From positions 1 through 9,763 of the forward strand of contig CASFKH010000029.1 of NCBI GenBank assembly GCA_949295235.1: a DNA stretch of 9,763 bases, in the 5' to 3' direction. The notes under the pieces were generated by a model, which was not told where the DNA came from, made no database searches, and saw only the letters and a list, made by a program, of their open reading frames with translations. Every line of letters begins with the position of its first letter. The first letter of the stretch is position 1. The stretch is from an uncultured Ureaplasma sp. Lineage in GTDB: Bacteria > Bacillota_I > Bacilli_A > Mycoplasmatales > Mycoplasmoidaceae. The translations under genes and the position numbers were made by a program. This document shows positions 1 through 6,776 of the stretch, piece after piece.

Positions 1-173
1 GAAATGGCAATTGTCATGGCAATATTTACAATTCCTTTTATACCAATTTTAGGAATAATATAAAATCTTTTTTTATATCGAATTGAATAATAAATCTTTT
101 TAATGATTGATACAATCAATAAAGCGATTAGAAATGCTAAAAATATAAAAAGTGGGTTTTTAATAAATTCCAT
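1..173 (-). CDS. N-terminal part of an integral membrane protein (possible ECF transporter S component), cut by window edge
   Basis: The frame opens with ATG at 173 and stays open for 57 codons to the window edge. The protein begins MEFIKNPLFIFLAFL, with one strong hydrophobic segment at about residues 8-24. A basic stretch with several Lys, Arg and Tyr residues follows (about 25-44), and then a second hydrophobic stretch begins with GIKGIVNIAMTIAI. A basic linker followed by a motif of the type K-I-x-x-x-G-I-x-x-I-A-I resembles the start of the membrane core in some mollicute ECF-type vitamin transporters. That is pattern impression only, because most of the protein is outside the window. 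The start lies one base after the ung stop codon (TAA-C-ATG) and has no clear Shine-Dalgarno site, so translational coupling to ung is likely. That it is a membrane protein is well supported; the transporter assignment is weak. Confidence 0.6.
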   Translation of the reverse strand, partial: MEFIKNPLFIFLAFLIALLIVSIIKKIYYSIRYKKRFYIIPKIGIKGIVNIAMTIAI

Positions 174-174
174 G

Positions 175-837
175 TTAGCACCATTTTATTATCTTGGTAT
201 TTAATTTTGATAATTCATAATTTACATTTTTAAAAATGTTTGATCCAAAAAAACCTTTATTTGCACTTAGAGGAGAAGGATGAGAAGTTTTTAAAACTAT
301 AATATTCTTTAAATTAATTGATTTTACAAACTTGAATGCTCAATTACCAAAACAAACAAATATAATATTATCTTTTTTACTACAAATATATTCTAACAAA
401 TCTTTACAAAATATGTCTCAACCTCAATCATTACAAGAAAATGGAGAATTTTTAAACACAGTTCAAATTGCATTGATTAAAAAAACACCTTGTTTTACCC
501 AACTAATAAGAGTGTAATCATCTAATCCTCTATTATATTCATTGAATAATTCTTTAGATATATTTTTTAAACTAGGTGGAGGAGTTATTCCATTGTTAAC
601 TCCAAATGCAATTCCATTAGCTTGATTCAAATTATGATAAGGATCTTGACCAATTATAATAACTTTTATTTCATTAATTTTTATAAATTCAAAAATTCTA
701 AATATATCTTCTTTCTTAGGATAAATTTCGTTAGCAAATTTATCGATATTTTGAATTATTAATTGAAAATATTTTTTACTTAATATTTGTGAAAAAAAAT
801 TATTTCAATTATTGTTCTTCAACAATTTTGTTGTCAT
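175..837 (-). CDS. ung: Uracil-DNA glycosylase, family 1
   Basis: This 220-residue protein removes uracil from DNA, the first step of base excision repair. The family's signatures are all present: GQDPYH at residues 63-68 (water-activating Asp65, Tyr67), Phe78 in GIAFGV for stacking on uracil, Asn122 in LIN for uracil recognition, and HPSPLS at 186-191 (catalytic His186, intercalating Leu190). Numbering is within one or two residues of the E. coli enzyme. Five in-frame TGA codons encode Trp, including Trp11 in the conserved N-terminal W-x-x-F motif, while TGG is used twice. The ATG at 837 is chosen because it precedes that N-terminal motif. It places the start 29 bases inside the end of the lipoprotein gene, in another frame, with no obvious Shine-Dalgarno sequence. 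The usual GV-L-L-L-N-T segment reads GVFLINAIW here, a mild divergence. Length is normal for the family. Confidence 0.96.
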
Positions 838-2593
838 TGTTGTAATATAAATGATAACCTTCAGTAATATCGACGAATTTGACAATCGAATAATATGTTC
901 TTAATCCTTGTTGGAATTGAAGGTTAAATGCACTTAATTCATTATTTGAAGTTGGTAAAAATTTTGATGGACTAATTTTATTCAATTCATTATAATTACT
1001 TGTAATTTGATCAATTGGAATATCATTAGCAAGGTTTCCTAATAATCATAAGTGGATATAATTTGATTTTGCTAAATCATTATGATTATTTGCAACATTT
1101 CTATCTCCATCTTCATTATAAAAAGGATCAATAAATGTTTTTGAAATATAATTCATATCTTTATATCCTAAATTAAGTTCAGGTAATTGTAATGAAGAAT
1201 AACCATAGTCATTATCATTGTCTTCTTCACCTTCACCCATTGAAGTTCATTGGTTATTCAATGTATAAAATGGAATTTGTTTAATTCCGTCCTTATCAAA
1301 TTCAGCTCCATTTAAATTTTTATTTATATCATTATATAAATTTTGACCTAAAGTTGATGGACTATATCTATTTTTCTTTGATTCTGAATTTACTAATCTT
1401 CATTTTATATTATTAATAGCTAAATATTCAGGATATGAAATTTTATTGTTCATTTCACCACACACATTTTGTTTTTGAACCTGAGGCATAACATTGTATA
1501 AACCAGTATTAACATAATCTACAATATTAGTTAAAAGCGGATCAGTGTAAGCATAAGATTCAGGCATTAAATTAAAAGTAATATTTGGAATACTAAATTG
1601 AAAACCATTTTTAAGAACTTTTATACCTAATTTAGTAAATGTATCTTTTTGTTCATCAGTTCAATTATCCATTGCTTCTTCAGCATTTACATAATGGCCA
1701 CCATTTTTTGAAGCTTTATATCATTGATAATTTATAACAATATTTGAAGCAGAAACTGGGATTTGACCTGCATAAACAGTATTATTTCCTCCATCTTGAT
1801 AATAATTATATGGAGAATTTATTTCAGATTTATTAGTGACTGGAGAAATAGTAGCATCAAAACTTGAAGCTCATAAATGATATGTGCTATCTCCTGATCC
1901 AATTCCCATTCCTGAACCTACAAAAAATTGTTTAGCAAGATCAAAACTTGAAATTTCTTCAGATAAATTAAAGACAGTATCTAAATGAGTTTCATTAGGT
2001 AATAAATTATTTAATGTTTGAGTAAATTCTGAATTAATAACATAACTTATTAAATTAGATACAAAAGTATTTACACCTATAAAAAGGCTTCCTAATATTG
2101 ACATTGTATTTATATAATATGCAAGATTTTTTTGTTGCTCAGTAGGTTGCACTCCATACATAAAAGATGATTCATAATAATCATTTTTAATTTTTTCTTT
2201 GTCAATATTAGTTGCTGGATTATTTGGAATTTGATGAGCATTAATTATTGCATCAATATTGTTATCTAAATATTTCTTAACATTCTCATTTGATATTTCT
2301 AAATATTTATCTCTAACATCATTAATATCTACTCATTCATTTAAATAATCTTCGTTATTATCAAAAATATTATTATTTGTATCACTATTGTTATAGAATT
2401 CAACAGTACCATATTTTGTGTTGTATCTTAATTTTATATCTTTACCATTCAATTTTAAAACTGTTCATGGCCCATAAGGACGATTACCAGATGAACTACA
2501 TGAAATTAATAATGTTGAAGGTAAAATTGCAACAACTGAAATTATTCCTGCACCTAATAACATATATTTTAATTTTCTAATATTAAATTTCAT
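809..2593 (-). CDS. Surface prolipoprotein of unknown function
   Basis: The frame encodes 594 residues once TGA is read as Trp. The N-terminus is a lipoprotein signal peptide: basic residues MKFNIRKLKY, a hydrophobic core (about 11-29), then a lipobox LLIS-C with the lipidated Cys at residue 32, followed by SSSGNRP. The mature part is hydrophilic and rich in Asn, Asp, Tyr and Ser, as in mollicute surface proteins. One moderately hydrophobic helix lies at about 157-186, and an acidic stretch GEGEEDNDNDYGYSS begins at residue 453. I do not recognise a catalytic motif or a solute-binding family. The start ATG at 2593 follows an AAAAGG Shine-Dalgarno site that overlaps the last codons and stop of dnaB, 7 bases upstream. 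From memory, M. genitalium also carries a lipoprotein-like gene between dnaB and ung (MG095/MG096 region), so this may be a diverged positional homologue. The lipoprotein call is firm; the function is unknown. Confidence 0.9.
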
Positions 2594-2600
2594 AATTTTA

Positions 2601-3968
2601 TTACCTTTTACTTATTGAATTATATTTTCCAGTACTTTTATCAAAACCTAATGCAACCATTCCAGTTCTTCCATTACGATTTTTTTCAATATAAAAATTA
2701 ACCTTAACAAAATCTTTATAAACAACCTCATTTTTATGATTTTGAGAATTTGGATTATTATCAATTTGATCTCTTTGATAATCTAGAAAAGAAACAATAT
2801 CGGCATCTTGTTCAATTGAGCCGGATTCTCTTAAATCTGATAATAGAGGTTTTCTATCAGATTCTTTACGTTCTTCAATTTTTCTTGATAGTTGTGCAAT
2901 TGCTATTATTGGAATATTTAATTCTCTAGCAATAATTTTTAATTTTCTAGAAATAAGACCAACCTCAGTCGCTCTTGAATTACCCTTCAAATTTGTTTCA
3001 ATTAATTGTAAATAATCTACAACTACTAATTTAATTTGATTATTTTTTGCAATTTGTCTTAATTTAGCATCAATATCTAATATTTTTATAGAAGGATTAT
3101 CATCAATGAAGAAACGAGATTGTTTAATTTTTTCTAACTCACTATGAATTAACACTTCATCATCGTTTGATCATTTACCACTTCTAAATATTGAATTTTT
3201 TATACGACACTCGCTACATAACATTCTTTCAATAATTTGTTCAATTCCCATTTCCAATGAAAACATAACTACACACTCATTTGAATTTGGATTGGTTGTT
3301 TTAAGAGCATTTGATAAAAAGTTAATTGCTAATGCAGTTTTTCCTAAACTTGGCCGAGCAGCTAATATTATCAAATCTCCATTTTGAAAACCATTTGTAA
3401 TATTATCAATCTCACTAAATCCAGAAGATACACCTATTATTTTCCCTGCATTATTCTTAATTGAATCAAGTTTTTGGGAAAAGTTTTCAACATATTTAGA
3501 AATTAAATCTATATTATCTAAATTACGTGAATTAATAATCGCATCTATATTGCTTTGTAAACTTTCAAAATTAGTGTTTGGATCAAAGGGATTATATTCA
3601 TCATCAAGAAAATTTTTTAAACATTTATCTAATTCATACTTAATTGAATTGTTTACAATCAATGAAATATAAATATCAATATTATCAACAATTGGAATTA
3701 ATGCAACATCATTTAAAAAATTAATTAATTCACCAATGTTATCATATTCATTTAATGATTCAATCTTAGTTATTAATGTATTTAGATCAATATCTAATTG
3801 ATTTTCATACATTAGTACTAAAATGCGATATGTATAACGACATTTTTCGTCTAAAAAATTTTTCATATCTAATTTTGAAATAATTTCAGGTCTACAACTT
3901 GGATCATTTATTAAATTAGACAATATATTTTTTTCAACATCTATAACTGTTGTTAAGTCATATGACAT
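2601..3968 (-). CDS. dnaB: Replicative DNA helicase DnaB (DnaC in Gram-positive naming)
   Basis: This is a 455-residue hexameric 5'-3' helicase that unwinds the replication fork. The N-terminal collar domain (about 1-150) has the family start D-x-x-x-E-x-x-x-L-x-x-L (here DVEKNILSNL) and is joined by a linker to the RecA-like domain. Walker A is ARPSLGKT at 204-211 (Lys210). FSLEM at 236-240 carries the catalytic Glu239. Walker B is LVVVDYLQL at 314-322. AQLSR at 358-362 is motif H3, DLRESGSIEQDAD lies at 378-390, and KNRNGRTG at 429-436 holds the likely arginine finger. Residue 266 (Trp, in the RSGKW segment) is encoded by TGA at 3171-3173; under the standard code the gene would appear as two pieces. 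The start ATG shares one base with the rplI stop (TAATG), a re-initiation type junction. Length is normal for the family. Confidence 0.97.
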
Positions 3969-4411
3969 TATGATATTTCCTTTACTAAAACAATTACATT
4001 AGCAACAACAAGTTTTTTATACAAATTAATTTTTACAATTGATTTTCCAAATGTTAATTTATAGTTTTGATCAAACATATGTTTGCTTATTAGTTTTTCA
4101 TTTTTATTAATTTCATCAAGCAATGCCTTATTGCTAATGTAGCCAAATGCTTTACCATTATTTGACTTTAAACTAAAATTTAAAGTTAATTTTTCAAGTT
4201 GTTCTTTTAATTTATTTGCATTTGCTATTTCAAGATCAACATTGTATTTTTGTAAATCTAAATCTTGTTGACGTTTCATTAATGTATTATTATCAATTCC
4301 AACAGCTAATTTAGATTTAATTAAATAATTCTTTGCATACCCATCAGATACTTCAACAATATCATTTTTTTTGCCTAAATTCTTAATATCACTTAACAAA
4401 ATTACTTTCAT
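3968..4411 (-). CDS. rplI: 50S ribosomal protein L9
   Basis: This 147-residue protein has the family's normal length and opens MKVILLSDIKNLGKKNDIVEV. GYAKNYLIKSKLA at about 24-36 is the hallmark rRNA-binding N-domain segment. A charged connecting helix (about 41-75) leads to the C-terminal domain, where GKAFGYISNKAL stands in for the usual G-x-L-F-G-S-V-T motif. L9 binds 23S rRNA domain V near the base of the L1 stalk and affects translational fidelity. The start at 4411 has the best ribosome binding site in the window (GGAGG, seven bases before ATG), suggesting high independent translation within the operon. It follows rpsR by 25 bases and overlaps dnaB by one base. No TGA or TGG codon occurs, so the protein has no Trp. 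Confidence 0.97.
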   Translation of the reverse strand: MKVILLSDIKNLGKKNDIVEVSDGYAKNYLIKSKLAVGIDNNTLMKRQQDLDLQKYNVDLEIANANKLKEQLEKLTLNFSLKSNNGKAFGYISNKALLDEINKNEKLISKHMFDQNYKLTFGKSIVKINLYKKLVVANVIVLVKEIS

Positions 4412-4436
4412 TGTTTTTCCTCCGATGGAAAAAATA

Positions 4437-4667
4437 TTAATCCTTTACAAATGGTAATAGAGCAATAATTCTAGCTCTTTTTATTGCATTTGCAACTCTT
4501 CTTTGGTGACTTGCACAACATCCTGAAATTCTTCTAGGAATAATTTTTCAATTACCATTAACATATTTATTTAATGTTTCAACATCTTTATAATCAACTT
4601 GTTCAATACCTTTTATACAAAATTCACATATTTTTTTACGTGGTTTGCGCTTATTAAAATTATTCAT
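4437..4667 (-). CDS. rpsR: 30S ribosomal protein S18
   Basis: The protein has 76 residues, typical for S18. The C-terminal half carries the family core: [16 protein letters not shown] (about 42-57), then [16 protein letters not shown]18 forms a heterodimer with S6 on the platform of the small subunit; their genes here are separated only by ssb. Four cysteines, CEFC at 14-17 and Cys50-Cys51, give the zinc-ribbon-type form of S18. Trp40 is encoded by TGA, which breaks the frame under the standard code. The start at 4667 is 11 bases after the ssb stop. Its Shine-Dalgarno AAGGAG begins on the last two bases of that stop codon (TAAGGAG), so ssb termination and rpsR initiation are physically linked. 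Confidence 0.96.
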
Positions 4668-4678
4668 ATATTTTCTCC

Positions 4679-5197
4679 TTAATGATTAAATTCTTTTTCT
4701 CAATCAAGTTCATTAAATTCATCAAAATCAGAAGTGTCATTATTTTCAACAATGTCATTATTTGTTACATTGTGAGAATTAATTACATTATCAATTTCGA
4801 CTAGAACATCTGAATATTCAGGTTTTGATTCATTTTGATTGCTTGAAGATTGAGAATTATTAGTTTCTAATTTGTTTTCAGATACATTACTTCTTTTAAT
4901 GTTAAAAGCTCTAATATTATCAACTAAGACTTCAGTAACATGTGATGTTTGTCCATTAGACATAACATATTTACGCTTAGATAATCTACCATCAATTGCT
5001 ACAAAAGATCCTTTTGTTAGATTTTCATTAACATATTTTGCACTATTACCTCAAATTACACAAGGAATAAAAAAAGTTTCATTTGAATTTTTAGAATCAT
5101 CAACTGCAACTGTTATATTTGATTGATCTAAACCTTTTGAAGTAATTCTACCTTTTGGATCTTGAGCTAAATATCCATTTAAAAATACTTTATTCAT
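4679..5197 (-). CDS. ssb: Single-stranded DNA-binding protein
   Basis: This 172-residue SSB has an N-terminal OB fold (about 1-103). It opens MNKVFLNGYLAQDP (the usual M-N-x-V-x-L-x-G-x-L-x-x-D-P), followed by TFFIPCVIWGNSAKYV and a GSFVAIDGRLSKRKY segment. The rest is a disordered linker rich in Asn, Ser, Glu and Asp (about 104-155), then an acidic tail ending DFDEFNELDWEKEFNH. Most bacterial SSBs end in an acidic patch with a D-x-I-P-F tip that docks partner proteins such as helicases and repair enzymes. Here the tip differs and contains Trp166, encoded by TGA at 4700-4702; stopping there would remove the last seven residues. Trp49 in the fold is also TGA. The start lies 3 bases after the rpsF stop and has no Shine-Dalgarno sequence, so translation probably depends on coupling to rpsF. 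SSB protects single-stranded DNA at the fork, alongside DnaB from the same operon. Confidence 0.95.
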
Positions 5198-5200
5198 ATA

Positions 5201-5608
5201 TTATTTAGAAGAGTTTACACGATCTTCATTACGTTTTTTAATTTCATCTTGAATTCTAGCGTAAATTTCAGCACGTTTTTTGTTACTTTTAATTTTCTTT
5301 TCATTAATAGTTGCTCTATAACCATAATCTTTTTCTAAATTAATAATTAAATGTCGTAAAACATTTTTATTAATTCTAGTTAATCTACGGAATTCATTAA
5401 TTCCATTTGTGTTAGTAGATTCAAAATTTAATTGAAAATAATAACCACGATCAATTTTTTGTATTGGATAAGCTAATTCTTTTAATCCGTGATTTGTTAA
5501 ATCAATATTCTTAACGCCTAACTCTTTAGATAAATCGTTACATGTTTTATTTGCAAGTTGTTCATCAACATCACCACGAACTACTAACATGATTTCGTAT
5601 TTTGCCAT
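5201..5608 (-). CDS. rpsF: 30S ribosomal protein S6 with Lys-rich C-terminal tail
   Basis: The first 95 or so residues form the S6 ferredoxin-like fold: MAKYEIMLVVRGDVDE, then GLKELAYPIQKIDRGYYFQLNFE (Y-P-I-x-K near residues 47-51), then RLTRINKNVLRHLII. S6 pairs with S18 on the 30S platform. At 135 residues it is longer than the roughly 95-100 usual in bacteria. The extra 35-40 residues are a Lys/Arg/Glu-rich, probably helical or disordered tail, KKIKSNKKRAEIYARIQDE and onward; other mollicute S6 proteins are also extended, as far as I recall. The start at 5608 has a GAAAGGA Shine-Dalgarno site about 6 bases upstream, immediately preceded by the 3' arm of a leader hairpin. It is the first gene of the rpsF-ssb-rpsR-rplI-dnaB cluster. 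There are no Trp codons. Confidence 0.96.
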   Translation of the reverse strand: MAKYEIMLVVRGDVDEQLANKTCNDLSKELGVKNIDLTNHGLKELAYPIQKIDRGYYFQLNFESTNTNGINEFRRLTRINKNVLRHLIINLEKDYGYRATINEKKIKSNKKRAEIYARIQDEIKKRNEDRVNSSK

Positions 5609-5619
5609 ATTTGTCCTTT

Positions 5620-5665
5620 CTCTTATGGATTTCTAATTTTAAAAACTCATATAAATGAGTAAGAG
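5620..5665 (-). promoter_or_regulatory. Bipartite leader hairpin before rpsF, candidate S6:S18 autoregulatory element
   Basis: In the rpsF mRNA leader, CUCUU (5665-5661) can pair with AAGAG (5624-5620), and inside it ACUCAU (5660-5655) pairs with AUGAGU (5650-5645) around a UUAU loop. The two helices stack directly on the 5' side, leaving a one-sided bulge of about 20 bases on the 3' side containing AUCCAU. The lower stem ends right where the AAAGGA ribosome binding site begins. Known S6:S18 leader motifs in other bacteria also consist of two helices with a one-sided bulge, containing a CCG triplet. Here only CCA is visible, so the assignment is tentative; the pairing itself is directly seen. 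Confidence 0.45.
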
Positions 5666-5698
5666 TGTTTTATGATAAATATACCTTAAAACTTAATA

Positions 5699-5726
5699 AT
5701 TATAAACTAAAAAAATTAAATATGAA
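5699..5726 (-). promoter_or_regulatory. Sigma-70-type promoter for the rpsF operon
   Basis: On the minus strand a perfect TATAAT (5704-5699) lies 16 bases downstream of TTCATA (5726-5721), which matches four of six TTGACA positions. Transcription would start near 5690, giving a leader of roughly 80 bases that contains the hairpin before rpsF. In such AT-rich DNA, TATAAT-like strings are common, so confidence rests mainly on position and spacing. Confidence 0.55.
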
Positions 5727-5727
5727 A

Positions 5728-5747
5728 TAAATAATATATATTATTTA
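5728..5747. repeat. 20-bp perfect palindrome upstream of the rpsF promoter
   Basis: Bases 5728-5747 read identically on both strands (each half is TAAATAATAT and its complement ATATTATTTA) and contain only A and T. The palindrome ends one base from the -35-like element, where an operator or upstream activating site could sit. It may be a chance product of very AT-rich DNA. Confidence 0.5.
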
Positions 5748-5751
5748 ATAG

Positions 5752-5769
5752 TTAATTTATACAAATTAA
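5752..5769. repeat. Small AT-only inverted repeat
   Basis: TTAATTT (5752-5758) and AAATTAA (5763-5769) form a 7-bp stem with a 4-base ATAC loop. It lies between the terminator hairpin and the palindrome. Having no G-C pair it would be weak; it could help transcription pause after the main hairpin, or mean nothing. Confidence 0.3.
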
Positions 5770-5776
5770 TATAATT

Positions 5777-5824
5777 TAAAATGTATTTGTTTACTAATTT
5801 CAAATTAGATGCAAATACATTTTA
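5777..5824 (-). terminator. Long hairpin terminator after the ABC transporter operon
   Basis: A perfect 13-bp stem pairs bases 5777-5789 with 5812-5824 (arms TAAAATGTATTTG and CAAATACATTTTA). A second inverted repeat within the loop (CTAATTT 5794-5800, AAATTAG 5802-5808) can extend it into a nested hairpin. It lies 26 bases after the stop of the second permease and before the rpsF promoter, exactly where termination of the ABC operon is expected. The U-run after the stem is short on the minus strand (UUUUA, ending within the stem). The plus-strand side has a better T-run, but no gene on that strand ends here. Confidence 0.65.
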
Positions 5825-5850
5825 TTTTTAAATATAAACTGCAATATTAA

Positions 5851-6774
5851 TTACCTTTTAGCCTTATCAAATGGTATTCCAATATTTTTTGGTCCCACAT
5901 TTCATCTACTAAATGCAATCATTCCAACTAATGTAATTGCATATGGAATTATAAATGAAACATCCCTAGGAACATTTTTAGAAATTGTTAATTGGTCAAA
6001 TAATTTTGTAAGGAAAGCAAAACCAATTGAAATTAAAATTAATAAAGGAATTCTTCAAGAACCTGCAATTAGAATTGCTAAAGATAAGAATCCATACCCT
6101 GAAACATTACCTAAGAATTGGCCACCTAAATTATACATAAACATTGATCCGGCCAACCCTGCTAATGCTCCAGAAATTGAAATTGCTATTCATTGGTATT
6201 TTATTACATTAATTCCTTGTGCATCAACTGCATTTGGATTATTACCAATTGCTCTTAAACGTAATCCAAAAGGAGTATATTTCATCATTAACAATAATAT
6301 AGTTGCAATTATTAAAACTGATATAAAAATCAATAAAGTTGATAAATAGAATGTAGAACCCCCTAACCCATTTATACCTAAGTAGTCAGACTGTAATTTG
6401 GTGTGAACTCCATTAGAAATTAATTGTCCTAATGGTTCAGTTAAGAAAGTTCCCAAACCTGCACCTAACAAATTAATTGCTGTACCAGCAACGATTTGAT
6501 TAGCTTTTAAAGTAATGGTTAAAAAACCAAATAAAGTTGACATTAATAATGTTAATATCATTGAAAACAACATCGGAATTACAAAACTTTCGTTACCTAA
6601 ACGAGAATAGAAAATTTCAGAAAATATGCTAAACATTAATGCTCCAAATATCATTTGTCCATTAATTCCAATATTTGCAATCCCAACTCTTTCAGAAAAA
6701 TAACCACTTAATGAACCAAATATTAATACAGAAGCAAATAAAAATGTCAAATTAATAATGTAGGGGAAATCCAT
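5851..6774 (-). CDS. ABC transporter permease, nucleoside-type (YufQ/NupC-like, BPD_transp_2 family)
   Basis: This 307-residue, very hydrophobic protein has about eight to ten membrane segments. Diagnostic stretches are FASVLIFGSLSGYFSERVGIANIGINGQMI near the N-terminus (the family's S-G-x-x-x-E-R-x-G-I-x-N-I-x-x-x-G), ANQIVAGTAINLLGAGLG in the middle, and FGLRLRAIGNNPNAVDAQGINV, the cytoplasmic loop that contacts the ATPase. After Trp195 (TGA at 6190-6192) the C-terminal third continues with SGALAGLAGSMF and GYGFLSLAILIAGSW. Its partners are the permease and ATPase immediately upstream. The ATG at 6774 has a strong AAAGGAG Shine-Dalgarno inside the end of the preceding gene, whose stop is only 2 bases away. 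Length is normal for the family. Nucleoside as substrate is inferred from resemblance to YufQ-type importers and is not proven; from memory MG121 is the M. genitalium counterpart. Confidence 0.88.
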
Positions 6775-6776
6775 TT

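Noticed and set aside
332..517. Plus-strand open frame of 61 codons
   Set aside because: It lies wholly within ung on the opposite strand, whose motifs are unambiguous; low-complexity shadow with no ribosome binding site.
2377..2580. Plus-strand open frame of 67 codons
   Set aside because: Antisense to the signal peptide and N-terminus of the lipoprotein gene; the sequence resembles nothing and is explained by AT-rich composition.
809..2593. Lipoprotein as the missing nucleoside-binding (BMP/PnrA-like) subunit of the ABC importer
   Set aside because: I see no BMP-family motifs, it is much longer than that family, and it sits in the other transcription unit. The binding protein is more likely beyond the right edge or elsewhere.
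2601..3968. dnaB as a split or frameshifted pseudogene
   Set aside because: The apparent stop at 3171-3173 is TGA, read as Trp here; the two halves are in the same frame and all helicase motifs are intact.
4872..5126. Plus-strand open frame of 84 codons
   Set aside because: Antisense to the SSB OB-fold coding region, which is clearly the real gene.
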